NCBI GenBank assembly: GCA_030765045.1
Contig: CM060967.1
Coordinates: forward strand, 147,451,751 to 147,515,750
Length of the DNA: 64,000 nt
Origin: Tenodera sinensis
Taxonomy: Eukaryota; Arthropoda; Insecta; Mantodea; Mantidae
Direction: 5' to 3'
The stretch's first letter is position 1; each line of letters starts with the position of its first letter. The notes beneath the pieces were generated by a model that was not told the DNA's origin, ran no database searches, and was given only the letters and a program-made list of their open reading frames with translations. This document shows, one piece after another, positions 31,700 to 42,811 of the stretch. The position numbers and the translations under genes are program-made.

Positions 31700-33415
31700 G
31701 TACTTTAATGACTAGGGTTTGGATTTTCGGGTACATACATATTCTGTATGCTTCCTAATACAAGCTTGAACCTTAATTTAACATTCTGGATATTTACACC
31801 CGAGCAAATATTTTAAGTTTTATTATTCATAAAAACCCATATTTTCAGATATTTTTATGTAAATAAATATATTTGGATATTGACATAAATTAAACAAAAA
31901 CCACATAAAGGAAACCTTTTTTAAAATAATTTTCACATATTTACGTATAGTCACATAAAAGCAACAGCAGAATTATTTTAACAAGCCACCATCCAACTTC
32001 TTTAATTCTCAATTATGTTGGCCAGATGTCACAATTTGTTATTCATTATTGGAGCTGTTATGTCCGCTATAGTATCCCTTCAATTTAAAGAAAATATAAA
32101 CATTGTGCTTTCTCAAGCTACTTAAGACTGCTAGGTAAGAACAGACAATTCCTCCATTGCCATGTGTTTGATTAAGCATCTGTTATCGCTTCACAGCCGC
32201 TAGTCTAGGCACTGATACTACTTATACTGCCCATTAAACTATATAGTCAATTAGTCATTTGTGAATCTGCAGTGTTTATACATACAACCATTTAGTTTTG
32301 TTCTGGAGTTGGGGAGGAATATATCGGCAGTTTTGAATTCACAGTGGAGTGAAAAATAGTGCAATTTACTGCATGCAACAATATGCTGCAGAATTTGAGG
32401 AATTTCAGTTGTGAAGGTAAAATCCTGTGTTGTCATGTCAGCGTCGGTCTGGGTGGCTCAGTTGGTTAGACGCTGGCTTACTGATACCAAGGTCGCGGGT
32501 TCAAACCCGGCCCAGGCCGATGGTTTTTAAGTGTGCTTAAAAACGACAGCTCCATGTCAGTAGATTTACTGGCATGTAAAAGAACTCCTGCGGGACAAAA
32601 TTCCGGCACACCGGCCATGCTGATGTGATCCTGGCAATTGACAGCGTCGTTAACAAAATAATTTTAATTTTGTCATGTCAGCCATATGGTAAAGCTGTAA
32701 CGGCACATCAGTGTTCGCAAGTAACACAACATTTAAGTGGTAAGGCAGCTATTCCATGTTTACAAAAAAAAAAAAAAAATCTGTTATTACTGATCCAAGT
32801 ATCTCAGCAGAACCTTCCAGATTTTCAGTGTATTGTGAGAATTTATGCAGAGCATTAATTTCATCAGATTTACCCATTTTGAAAGTGAACCAACTCAGTT
32901 TCTCAGTTTAAAACATTCCTGATGAAATATACAAATATTGACACACTTGATGAATGAACTTTGTAACATTATCTTCTCAAGTACTATGAAGAAGCTGAAG
33001 TATATATATGCAAAATCGCGCTAATGAAAAATATGGGTGAGCATAGATTAAACTCCATGTTCTACTGGAAGGAAAATTAGAAATTGTGTAGGTGTATTGA
33101 AGAATGACTGGAATTTCAAAGTCATCTTTTTTACTGATCTGTCGAGACATGTCTGCTGCAAATCTTGTGACTGTTACCAGAAACAATGAAACAGTGGTGC
33201 AGATATTGTGGCCAGATGGTGAATGATATGACAGTGTCTTGCTATTTTTGACTGATGCTGCATCATATATGCAAAAAGCAGTGTAGAATTTGCAGTTAGT
33301 TATCCTGGAATGATTCACTTCACATGTGTTGTTCATGGATTGCATAGATATGTGAGGAAATTAGAGTTATGTTTCCTGACATTGACAAATTGATTAGAAA
33401 CTAATATGCCATATG
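31700..33415 (+). pseudogene. hAT transposase pseudogene, CGGBP1-like clade, split by SINE-D
   Basis: The coding remains on the plus strand are clearest from about 32830: LCRALISSDLPILKVNQLSF (frame of 32844-32900), FKTFLMKYTN, LLKYYEEAEVYICK, and LLFLTDAASYMQKA near 33235-33280 with FTSHVLFMDCI following. In related intact proteins this region reads N.LC.A...A.IPL.KL....F..FL.KY and LLL.TDAA.YM.KAG. This is the BED-zinc-finger hAT clade from which vertebrate CGGBP1 derives. The left end near 31700-31730 (GGGTTTGGATTTTCGGGTAC) resembles the start of the sequence at 47140. Many stops are present. SINE-D at 32442-32669 lies inside. Confidence 0.65.
32442..32669 (+). repeat. SINE-D, complete copy with 12-bp duplication
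   Basis: TTGTCATGTCAG occurs at 32430-32441 and 32670-32681, exactly bracketing 228 bp. The head is tRNA-like with A-box GTGGCTCAGTTGGTTAGACG and B-box GCGGGTTCAAACCCGGCCC. The body contains GTGTGCTTAAAAACGACAGC and CTCCTGCGGGACAAAATTCC, and the tail is (A/T)-rich. This copy defines the family; others are at 11788, 17170 and 25178. Confidence 0.92.
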
Positions 33416-33419
33416 TTTA

Positions 33420-33895
33420 AGATATTTTTATGGTAAATGAAATGTATGTTTTGAATTTTATCACTAAAGCCTATGTAGTTCTATTTACTCTGGATGACCT
33501 TTACATAGCTAGTAAACTGTAAGAGATAGACCAAATCTTACTGTACAAAAAATGTAGATCTTGCTAAAACACACAATTTATGTCCAAATAAGTTTTTTTG
33601 TAGAGTGAACCATTTCGGAGATATTCCTTTATGTGAGTTTTGGAATACTCCAGCTTTCATCAAATAGAAGATTATTCCTTTTTTTATATCTTAGCTGTGT
33701 AAAGAGAATGGAATCTCAAAGCTTTAAAAGATTTGACTATCACCCAAAGCCTACTGTATTCTCATATTCCCCTTGCACTTACAAGGAAACAAGCAATAAG
33801 ATAGTTTCTGCAAATGTTTCCTTCAACTAACATGAAGATATAGAAATAAATAGGAGTAAAGTCATGTGAGTGCAACACATCAGATTTTTGATTCT
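33420..33895 (-). repeat. Z repeat copy, inverted partial
   Basis: Inverted relative to 20135-20952: blocks TTATGGTAAATGAAATGTAT, AAGAGATAGACCAAATCTTA, CTTTAAAAGATTTGACTATC and TCATGTGAGTGCAACACATC are in reversed order and complement. The TG/CA-run end is missing. Confidence 0.6.
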
Positions 33896-33991
33896 GAGTT
33901 GACACCACATTTCTTTATTCTCTAATCTTAATGGGACTAGTTAGCTTTGGTTAACTCTTGATTAATAGTACGGGCATATTGTTTTAAACAG

Positions 33992-34197
33992 GTCCAGGAT
34001 GTTTCCCCAGTACAGTGCGATTATGTCTGGCTGGTCCAGACCCCCTTCTAGGGTCAGAGAGCCCACCTTCATTGCAATCAACTCAATCACAGTCTCGTAC
34101 CATTATGCACGAAGCTGTACTTCTGCTCTTCTGCTTCCTGGGCCTACAGCTTACATATCTTACATGGGGTCTGCTGCAGGAGAAGATAATGACGCAG
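33992..34197 (+). CDS. sll: slalom / PAPST1, coding exon 3
   Basis: The acceptor is TTTTAAACAG, ending at 33991; the donor is GTAATG at 34198, after a complete codon. The joined frame reads GCFPSTVRLCL, a variable serine/glutamine-rich cytosolic loop, then a membrane segment LLLFCFLGLQLTYLTWGLLQ followed by EKIMTQ. The LFC..GLQ.(S/T)YLTWG.LQE..MT motif is diagnostic of PAPST1. Confidence 0.9.
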
Positions 34198-34302
34198 GTA
34201 ATGTGCTAACACCAGTCCACTTCAAAGAGCTGCCTTCTCTACGTTAAGGTTGACTTATTGTAATCTGTTTTGATACTTATGCTATGTTAGTCCCATTGAA
34301 AG

Positions 34303-34962
34303 TGAGACAGGATATTGTAAGACCCCAAAAGAAAATCATTTATGTGAATATTTGTTGAGAGTGTAATTTGTTTTTGGTGTTGATATGAGTTAGTTGAGTA
34401 ACGAAAACGTGTTGCTATTGTTCATTGTTACAAAAAATTAAGTTTGTTTAAAGACGTCATAAATGTTAAGTTCCATATTTAATTTTAATATATATGTATA
34501 AGTAAAAGTATTATATGTGATCAATATTAAAAGCGAAGGGAGAATAGCTAAAGATCGCTTCCCTAACAATATGGGAATTATTTGATGAATGCATATGCGG
34601 ATGTACACAAAAAGAAGGTAGCATCATGTGATGTGGCGCTGAAATCGTTAATAGCGTCTGTGTGCTTGATATGAGAAGACATGTTTTTACAGTCTCTTGG
34701 ATGTGAGTAGAAAATTGACTAAACTTTCATGAAGCTTTTGTTGTAAAGTTGTTAAAAAACTGGAAAGACTATCTATATAATATAAATTGGTGCGACGAAA
34801 AGTAATTTAAGTGTAGAGCCGAGATAAAGTGTTAATAAAGTGAATTATTATAGTGAGGTAACATGGAGTGTTTGTTCATTCCATCTAGTACCACAACCTG
34901 GGGTAGAAAAAGAATCTCATAGCTCAGCGCATACAAAGCAATATATTATAAAAACAGCACCA
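34303..34962 (+). mobile_element. Solo LTR, copy 1 (660 bp, AAAG duplication)
   Basis: It begins TGAGACAGGATATTG and ends AAAACAGCACCA, flanked by AAAG at 34299-34302 and 34963-34966. It aligns along its length with 44014-44659 and 46236-46870. TG..CA ends and 4-bp duplications fit a Ty3/gypsy-type or retrovirus-like LTR. There is no internal region, so recombination between LTRs has removed it. Intronic, in sll intron 3. Confidence 0.9.
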
Positions 34963-34966
34963 AAAG

Positions 34967-35484
34967 CATTTAACTTGGCAGTCCTATATGTGGATGACTA
35001 TATCATTCCTTCAGATAAAATACTTGAAAGAGAATTATTTGAATTGTATAACATTCAAGACTTGTTTGGAAAGTTCTTGTACTAAGTTCTAATTGAGCTT
35101 TTTCTAAAATTTATTTTATTATTTTTATACTTATCAGCATAGTGACTTCATATTCAACGATAATACTATAACTTCTATATTCCCTCATTGTAAAAAGATT
35201 GTCTAACAGTGCAAATTTAGAGTTTTGAGTGACTTATAATCTCTGCATCTGAGGTAAATCTCTGTGCAGTGAGTCATTTCTTCACACTTGGCAAGAGCTA
35301 AAGTTCACTAGGAGCCACATAAGGGTTGAATAGGGCTTATTGTCCTAGGGCAAAAAGAGAGGAAATAGAAAAGAAAAGAGTTTCAGAATCAAACTAATTT
35401 ATTTCATGAAATACACATTAATTAAATGAACTATAATCTGTACAAACAGCAACCAAAAAGTGAAGGGACGTGAATGAAGTTCTA
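34967..35484. other. sll intron 3, nothing recognised
   Basis: Intronic sequence between the solo LTR and the mariner. No gene or repeat recognised. Confidence 0.4.
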
Positions 35485-35639
35485 TGAGGGTTGTCTGTGA
35501 AACAAGGTTCCCATCTGCAGTCACGAGGAATGCTGTTACAGGAGACCTGGCAGCACTGGCATGTAGCTTGGTTCTCCCTCTACCTGTACCCCTCCCTGTA
35601 AGCTGTCTGTGATGCTGTCTTGGCTTAGCAGCTATTAGA

Positions 35640-36332
35640 AATGGAGCTTCCACTCATTTTTCCTGCCAGGTGCGAATTACACTCTGTGATACATTTTTTG
35701 TGTGCAAAAAGACTGCACCAGTGGACATTCGTTCCCAACTGTGTGAAGCGTACGGAGAGATGAGCATACAACACATGTGCAAATGATGCAAAGAATTTAA
35801 AGACACACATACAGACGTCCAGGATGACCAGCGTTCTGGACAGCCATTGGTTTCGGATGAAACGATTGTGAAAGTGGAAGAAGCAATGCTGAAGGATCGA
35901 AGGGTGATGGTTCAGGAGACCTGCAAAATGATCCCTGATGTCAGCAAGATCTACATTCACAAAATTTTGACCAATCATTTGGAGTACACCAAGGTGGGTG
36001 GAGACATGCTCATGAAGGGAGTGCATTTCCATCATGACAATGCTTGTCCGCACATTGCCCATGTGACAACCAATCTTATCAACAAATTTGGATGGGATAC
36101 TGTCACACACCCTCCTTACAGCCCAGACCTAGCCCCAAGTGACTACCATTTCTTCCCTGATTTGAAGGAACACCTGCATGGGACACATTTCAGAACTGGA
36201 GAGAAACTGAAAGAAACTGTTTTAAGCTATTTTTGCCACACAGCAGGAGAGTTCTACGATGCAGGCATACAAAAGATGGTACACTACATGCAAAAATACA
36301 TTGATCAGAATGGTGATTATGTCGAAAAATAG
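35640..36332 (+). pseudogene. Mariner transposase pseudogene with internal deletion (DD34D type)
   Basis: The N-terminal half shows a decayed start (CELHSVIHFLCAK), then SQLCEAYGEMSIQHMCK, SGQPLVSDETIVKVEEAMLK and DVSKIYIHKILTNHLEYTKV. The sequence then jumps straight to GVHFHHDNACPHIA with the second catalytic Asp and PPYSPDLAPSDYHFFPDL with the third. The linker and the first catalytic Asp (about 100 or more residues) are deleted. The last part, 35847-36332, is open for 161 codons, ending DYVEK. It cannot be active without the first Asp. Confidence 0.88.
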
Positions 36333-36399
36333 GAAAAAGTGTAAGCTTTCCAAAAATGTATTATTCAATGTAAATATGTTTTTCATTGTGAAAAAAGAT

Positions 36400-37326
36400 C
36401 ATCAACACTTCATGGATTAGGAGACTTCTCCTGTTCCGGCCTCAAGTCTCTCTCCACCTTCTCATTGGTCTTCCAACATCTCTCCTTCCATATGGTTGGT
36501 AATTGTATGCCATTTTGGGATATTGGGTATTGTCCATCCTTTGTAAATGATTTCTCCAGCTTTTCCTACATCGGTTTATTTTATCATCTATTGGGCAAAT
36601 ACCTAGTTCTTCATTATTTATTTATGCCAACAAACTTACTGTTGGTGTTTTTAAACACACAAGCCGTGTGTGGGCAAAGTTTAAGAGGTAGAACTGGAAC
36701 TTAAAAATTCAATGCCACAACTGGGATTTGCGGAAGGTCTGTGGTTCAAATCCCAGTTGTGGCATTGAATTTTTAAGTTCCAGTTCTACCTCTTAAACCT
36801 AGTTCTTCTCTTATTTCTTAATTTTTTATTTTATCCATTATTGTACATCCTTTTATGGCTCTAAGGTATCTGATTTCTGCTGCATTTATTTTATCCCATT
36901 CTTTTTTCTTTATCATCCATATTTCACAACCATATGTTAACGTTGGAATCACCACTGTTTTGTAAAATTTTAAGCTTGTTTCTTTTCTAGTGTTTCTTTT
37001 TAATGTTCTTGCTAATATTCTGCAACTTGTGGAATTTACTTACTTTATTATTTAGGTTTTGGTTATTCTGATATGTTATATTGCATCCTGAATTATTAAA
37101 CTTGTGTACCTGTTCCAGCACTATGTTATTTGTCACTATTTTGAACCTGTGAGGGTACTTTCCTTGAAAGGCCATTATTTTCATTTTATTGGTTGATACT
37201 TGAAGACCATATTCTCTTAATACATTCCCCAGTTGGAAAACACTTTTCTGTAAATCATTTTCTGTTTCTTGAATTATTATGATATCGTCAGCATATAGTA
37301 GCATATTTATTGTATTATTTCTATTT
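36400..37326 (-). pseudogene. LINE reverse transcriptase fragment nested in mariner
   Basis: The minus strand encodes NMLLYADDIIIIQETENDLQ with the YADD catalytic box (about 37250-37300), then LREYGLQVSTNKMKIMAF and VLEQVHKFNNSGCNITYQNN. Near 36430-36530 comes MDNTQYPKMAYNYQPYGRRD followed by VGRPMRRWRE, the C-terminal GRP..RW segment of this LINE type. AAAGAT at 36394-36399 and 37327-37332 may be a short target duplication. It is truncated at 5' within the reverse transcriptase, and a SINE-A sits inside. Confidence 0.75.
36613..36797 (-). mobile_element. SINE-A fold-back element, short form, 11-bp duplication
   Basis: The 185-bp unit is flanked by CCTAGTTCTTC at 36602-36612 and 36798-36808. 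It is nearly all palindrome: a tail with TTTATGCCAACAAACTTACT, the arm AGGTAGAACTGGAACTTAAA, a truncated tRNA-like centre (B-box GGTTCAAATCCCAGTTGTGG), then the arm in inverted form. The A-box half of the tRNA core is missing. Confidence 0.9.
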
Positions 37327-37363
37327 AAAGATTGCAAACCTTATTTTACGGACAACCCTCATA

Positions 37364-37914
37364 CATTGTGGCATATAAAGAATCCCACTTGAGAACTATC
37401 CTCCTATTTGTTACTGCCAGTACCTTCTTTGCGTCAGACTGAGGACTTTCCAAACCGCCCTGTATTTGCCAACATAATTTTGTATCTCTAAAAATTGCCT
37501 TCTTCCAGCATTATGAACATTGCATTGAATTTGCTAATTTGGTTTAAGCTCATACTGCAACACCCTCCTCTTGCATTTCTGAGTTACAAATAAAGGAGAA
37601 GAAATGTATCCAGAAGTTTTCACAAATATGACAGCTGATATATTTCTGCTTAATTTCTAAAATTAAATAAATATAAATTGGTTTTATAAGTATTGCTTTT
37701 GACGCTTTTTGCAGTGCATAGATGCATGAAAGTTTTTTAGTTCATCTTGAAGTGGTAAGAAGGTTTGTGCAAGTAGGAAAGATTACTATTGTACCCCCAG
37801 TTTGACTACCAATGAATACGTTAAATTTAATTTTTTATCAGTTTTTGTGGCCAAGGAACTCAGCCCACAAGCAATTACAGTTATTACAAATGCCATGTAA
37901 CTTGGCCTCTATAG
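37364..37914. other. sll intron 3, nothing recognised
   Basis: Intronic DNA without recognised gene or repeat. Confidence 0.4.
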
Positions 37915-38150
37915 TGTGGAGGAAGCATGTCTGCCTCGCATTCCAAAGGTACCGGATTTGAATCTTTGTTAGGGTGATGGGTGATTTAACCAGATAAGGC
38001 TTTTTGGGATTTTCCCTAATCCTGAAAATATGAAATGTTGGATAACTTTTAAGCTCTGTGGACTCATTTTAGCATCATTTCACCCATTTCATTCAGTCAT
38101 GTATTGTCTGATATGACCTAACCATTTAAAGGATGCTAAGAAAAAAAGTA
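37915..38150 (+). repeat. SINE-B copy, strongly diverged
   Basis: It follows the SINE-B order: tRNA-like head with a weak B-box (ACCGGATTTGAATCTTTG), TTTTCCCTAATCCTGAAAA, GGACTCATTTTAGCATCATT, TTCACCCATTTCATTCA and an A-rich end. Older than the copies near 26 kb. Confidence 0.65.
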
Positions 38151-38207
38151 AGTGCCTTTATCAAGAGAGCTGCGTTCACATAATAGAATCCTAGACACAA
38201 TTCACTT

Positions 38208-38391
38208 GAATATATTCTAGATGTTCTCGGGCTTCAAGCCAGGTGTAGTGATGGAGAGCCATCAACGTTTTGGGAGTGCGCATCTCTCCCATCATCAGGA
38301 TGATGAATGACTGATGCGAGTGAAAGGACCAGTGTATATAATGTCAATAGCTCTTCATCACTTGAAGCCCGAGAATGTCTAGAATATATTC
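38208..38391. repeat. Fold-back repeat with 30-bp arms
   Basis: The arm GAATATATTCTAGATGTTCT..GGGCTTCAAG (38208-38239) pairs with CTTGAAGCCCGAGAATGTCT..AATATATTC (38360-38391). Between them is ACGTTTTGGGAGTGCG followed by CCCATCATCAGGATGATG, wording reminiscent of Penelope-type terminal repeats. No coding content. Confidence 0.6.
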
Positions 38392-38643
38392 GTTGCCAGG
38401 AAAGCTCAGATCTTATTTCAACTCACTTGAAGTTCTAAAAAAAACAGATCCAACCAACCGGAGACAGCATGAACAAAGGTGAGCAAGGGATAGCATCACT
38501 GACCTGAGTGAACCCTTGAACAGCATAAACAAATTGAAAAAATCTGGCAGCAATGGTGTATATCGTGGGCTATCAAAGCTATCACCGAAGCCCATTTCTA
38601 AAGCAAACTAGAAATTAATAATGTTAATAATAATTGCAATACC

Positions 38644-39289
38644 ATTGTATGGCCAGTGGATCTCCAGCCCTGACGTTTCACATCTATAATGATTTGGAGG
38701 GGGAAGGTTAACATTGCCAATGTATAGTAATGAGTTTTGGGAAATGGATTCTAAAAATTATCTTAACAATGAAGCTATACAATGTTTATTAAGTTTAAAA
38801 CATTGAAATACAGATTTTGGTTTTATTTTTATGCAGTATCTTCGTTACACCACTATTCTGCTGGAACATTACCTTTACATCTGTTATGGACAGTAGCTCT
38901 TACTTTTGGCACACTGGAAGCGAGGAATGCACCGGTTGTTAAAACTTTCTGCTAGCACCAATCAGCGGTCTCACTGCAAGGCATGAGGCTTCCAAATGTA
39001 GTGCCATGTTGCCAACTCTGTTTTGCAAGGACCATGTGGTTTCAATTGCTTTGGTGTTTGTGCAGGTTTCTTTTTGGTAGGTAAACGGTATAACAGTTGC
39101 CTCCATATTCTACTATTCTGTGATCATTTATAGGCATACTGTCCATGTAAATTTACGAAGTAGCGATGCGATCTTCAGATGTATGAAATGTTTCAAATAT
39201 TCTGTTTGAAATTCCCACTAAAGAACTGGCAACACAGCGCCACGAGGCCTGGAGAAATGTCAGAGCCGGAGATCCACTGGCTGTACAAT
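38644..39289. repeat. Non-coding DNA element with about 37-bp inverted termini
   Basis: The left end ATTGTATGGCCAGTGGATCT and the complement of the right end ATTGTACAGCCAGTGGATCT match and continue through CC(A/G)GC(C/T)CTGAC(A/G)TTTC. Length is about 646 bp with no open frame. No target duplication is clear, so the superfamily is unknown. Confidence 0.75.
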
Positions 39290-39506
39290 AGTCAGTTTCC
39301 CTCATAAAGAGTTAGTGCATAGGATGGAATATGGGTCAATCCACGTCAAATCGCACACCCGTAAAACACAACTTTTTCGTAGAAGGTTCAAATTTTTTTT
39401 ATGAATAATAGGCATCAAATAAGGATACCCGTATTTTTAAATCACTTGCTTAGTTATGGCTATTAGAAATTAAGCAATTTCTGCGCGCATTGTAATATAT
39501 AATCAC

Positions 39507-40110
39507 TTTAAGAGGTAGAACTGGAACTTAAAAATTCAATGCCACAGCTGGGATTTGAACCACAGATCCTCCGCTTACTAGGTGGGTGCTCTAACCATTA
39601 AGCTACTGTGACAACCTGCCAGAATGACATTGAATTCTCAAACCAGTTCGTATTTTTCCCAGTAAACCACAAAGGCAGTCTCACATCAGAGACAATTACC
39701 CCAATGGTGACTTACTATTGCAAGTATTTTATGTCCTGGGATTAAATAACCTTCAGATGGTAATTATTATTTATTTATGCCAACAAACTTACTGTTGGTG
39801 TTTCTAAACACAAACCGTGTGTGGGCAATTTATAAGAGGTAGAACTGGAACTTAAAAACTCAATGCCACAGCTGGGATTTGAGTCACAGATCCTCCGCTT
39901 ACTAGGTGAGTGCTCTAACCATTAAGCTGCTATGCCAGAATGACATTGAATTCTCAAACCAATTCGTATTTTTCCCAGTAAACCACAAAGGCAGTCTCAC
40001 ATCAGAGACAGTTACCCCAATGGTGACTTACTATTGCAAGTACTTTATGTCCTGGGATTAAATAACCAACAGTAAGTTTGTTGGCATAAATAAATCATAA
40101 TTACCATCTG
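39507..40110 (-). mobile_element. SINE-A tandem array (about 330-bp units)
   Basis: Two head-to-tail units start at about 39508 and 39835 with GAGGTAGAACTGGAACTTAA. Each carries a minus-strand tRNA-like module (A-box complement CTCTAACCATTAAGCT, B-box complement GGATTTGA(A/G)(C/T)CACAGATCC) and the body CCAGTAAACCACAAAGGCAG. The array closes with the tail in inverted orientation (CCAACAGTAAGTTTGTTGGC at about 40067-40086). No clear outer duplication was found. Confidence 0.75.
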
Positions 40111-41349
40111 AAGACTGTCTCCGATCATGCAGACCTTCCCCCTTCCTCCCCATGTTGTGCATGGTTTCATTCGCAGAATTATACAATATGAGCTGATGAA
40201 AGAGACAAAAGCTATGACTTCGCCTACAGGACTTCCAGTCAAGGTCAGGGGCCAAGAACGATGGATACAGCTATGCTTTAAAATTACACTCCTTCATTCC
40301 TTTGTCAAAAACTGAAGCTTTAGTGAAACAATTTTCTTTCGAAGAAGGAGGTAGACGAGTAGAAATTTAAAGTTTTGTGTTGTATGTAAACATCAGTTTA
40401 AAATGCATATTTTAAAAACATTTATAAGATGCTAATAGTGTACACTGGGCTGTCCATAGTGAAGGCCATGTAGGTACATATTGTGATGCATTAGCTATAG
40501 CCAAGGTTATTGGGAATTCTTGGTCAGGCAGTTGGAACTGTAAACGTGATAAGCCATGTACTTGCCCAACATAAAATTGATAAGGGCATTACCAAAGATA
40601 AATGAGGTATATTAATTATTACTAAATATTTATTAACATTTGTTAATAAGTGCTATTGCCAGAGAACTAAAAGCTTCTGGAAGTGTCAACATCTCAAACA
40701 TTCTGGAAAGTTTCTCTGGCTCTATAGGTGAGTCATTCCTGCAGTGTTCGAGAGTGAACCAGTCTGGTAAAGCAAGTCATTGAGTCTGGCAAAGTGAGTT
40801 CTTGTGCAGTTAGTGAGTGATAGAGTTAATGTGTACATTTCTGGTGCAGCGAGTGAACTGTCCATAAGAAGAGGCTACATCAGGTGTGATGTGACAGTGA
40901 ATAATGGAACTATAATCAGTGCCAATCAATAAAGAGATTGACAGTTCACAGCAAGAGAGACATGATGTTGCCACTTATTGCAACCACATGAAGAGTGCCT
41001 TAGGATTATGTGTACGGAAGCAGTTTGATTGCACTTGGAATGTAGAGCGGGAGTTATTATATTCATATTTGAAGACAATAGTAAAATAGTGAATCTACAT
41101 GCAAAGGATAGAACATGCAAGTATGTATATGAATGTAGAGCTTCATGTTAACAAAAGATACATACCTGTGAAATATTGTAGTGGTAAAATACCACTGGTA
41201 TCCAAATTGCTTACATCATAGCTATTGTTGCTGGAATTACCCATGGAAATGACAACTGTTCTATCATTTCTTTCAAAACTTTTTCACTTTTCCATGTTGC
41301 ACTTGTTATGCCCTTTGTATGAGTAATCTGTTTTTCAGTTTTTGCTGCT
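40111..41349. other. sll intron 3, nothing recognised
   Basis: Open frames here are short and show no family resemblance. No repeat boundary seen. Confidence 0.4.
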
Positions 41350-41357
41350 ATTAGAGC

Positions 41358-41624
41358 CATGGGCATTGTGAGGGAGGGGGGTAGGGGGACAGCCCCCTCT
41401 GGAATCTTATATGTTCAATGTGCAATCAGTTACTATTAGACTATTATTTTAATTTTGATGTAAAGAAAAATGTTTATTTAGCACAAATTAATATGGTTAT
41501 CCACAACAAATACTGTAACTTTTGGCAACAAAATAATGAACTAATACCTATTGTTTGATTGCAAACTTTCAACATGCACCCCCCCCCCCCCCCCCTGCTG
41601 GAAAAGGGTCTGTCTATGCCCATT
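41358..41624 (-). repeat. MITE-G copy 5
   Basis: It starts CATGGGCATTGTGAGG with G runs and ends in a pure C run (about 41579-41595), TGCTGGAAAAGGGTC and TATGCCCATT. Flanking ATTAGAGC (41350-41357) and TTTAGAGC (41625-41632) differ at one base. The body matches other copies in inverted orientation. Confidence 0.78.
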
Positions 41625-41632
41625 TTTAGAGC

Positions 41633-42281
41633 CTCTTCTGTAGCTTTATTACAGATGACACAGTGAAATCTTTGTTGTTTTGTCCAACATAACTCTTTTG
41701 TTCGGCCTACATTAATTCAGTTGGGTTAAACTAGCAAAGGGAGAAGCCAAACTACTTTGTGACCATGTTCTGCAGCAACACCATCGACTGCATAATTCTT
41801 TAACCTTTACCAAATATGATTTTATTCACTTCCTGAGTACACTCAGGTTTTGTTTGGTTGCACTCTCTGTGTCAATATGTTTGATCATTGTTAAATATTC
41901 ATTAAATGTGCAAGACAAATAGCAAATGCTCCGTACATATGCCTATATACTCAGACTCATACATACGTAAGCACAAGACAAATAACCACATAAATAACAA
42001 GATGCAAACTACTTGTCAGCACACAGGCAGCCTCTAACTGATGGAAGCATTCCAGCTGGGGCTGCAGGAAGGCATTGTATATATTGCAGTGAAAACAGAA
42101 GATAAGACGCACAGTTTATGTTTCTGCTGAATTACTCCTCAGGCACATGCTAATCATGTGTTAAATACTGGCAACACTGGTTTTGCATCTACCGTTGCTA
42201 TGGATACATCGCCTGCCGTTCATATAGATGTTTCCATCATGTAGTTAGGAACTGTCAACCCCTTCTTGGCATCTATGCTGC
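41633..42281. other. sll intron 3, nothing recognised
   Basis: No gene or bounded repeat recognised. Confidence 0.35.
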
Positions 42282-42487
42282 TCGCAAAAGTTAAAGGCAA
42301 GTGAATGCTGGCCAATGCTCAAACAGAGCACTGTTGCCAAGTGTAGTGCATGTACCGGCAGAGGTTCTGTACATAAGGCACGTGAGATGCGTGTACCACA
42401 TTCGGCAGCACTGGTAGGAGAGGCAAGCTTAGGATTTGCTGGAGTCTGCAGTACGGCCTGCCTCCATATGCCTTTAACTTTTGCAAA
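42282..42487. repeat. MITE-K copy 2
   Basis: The ends are CGCAAAAGTTAAAGGCA and TGCCTTTAACTTTTGCAAA, with a body in the opposite orientation to the copy at 28393-28598 (GGCAGAGGTTCTGTACATAA, GAGGCAAGCTTAGGATTTGC). Confidence 0.75.
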
Positions 42488-42811
42488 GGTTATAGTATAG
42501 TTCACATTAGTGAAGTTCCACAATGGGATAAGTGAGCTTTTGACAAAAGTTGAACTAGATTATTAGTGACATTAAAAACTGAGTAGAGTGACATGTTTGA
42601 AAGAGTCTGAAGTCACAGTATAATGCCTCTGGGAAGGAATATACTGTAAGATTTATTTATGCACTGAGAAGAGCATTTTATTAACAGTCAATAAATGTTT
42701 GTTACTTGTGTTCATTTTACTCATGGTTCTTATTTCATAAAGTACAGCTTTATGCCAAGAAAGCATTTAAAAAGAAATGCATCAAGTGATATGTTTTCTC
42801 TATCTTTGCAG

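Larger units (their letters stand above)
35485..37361 (+). mobile_element. Mariner element with LINE and SINE nested inside
   Basis: The ends are inverted: TGAGGGTTGTCTGTGAAACA from 35485 and, on the complement, TGAGGGTTGTCCGTAAAATA ending at 37361. TA occurs at 35483-35484 and 37362-37363. The transposase relic occupies 35640-36332. A LINE fragment (36400-37326), itself carrying a SINE-A, lies between the transposase and the right end. Confidence 0.85.

Noticed and set aside
32442..32520. tRNA gene in the SINE-D head
   Set aside because: Same reasoning: internal promoter boxes are strong but the copy is bounded by TTGTCATGTCAG repeats as a 228-bp SINE.
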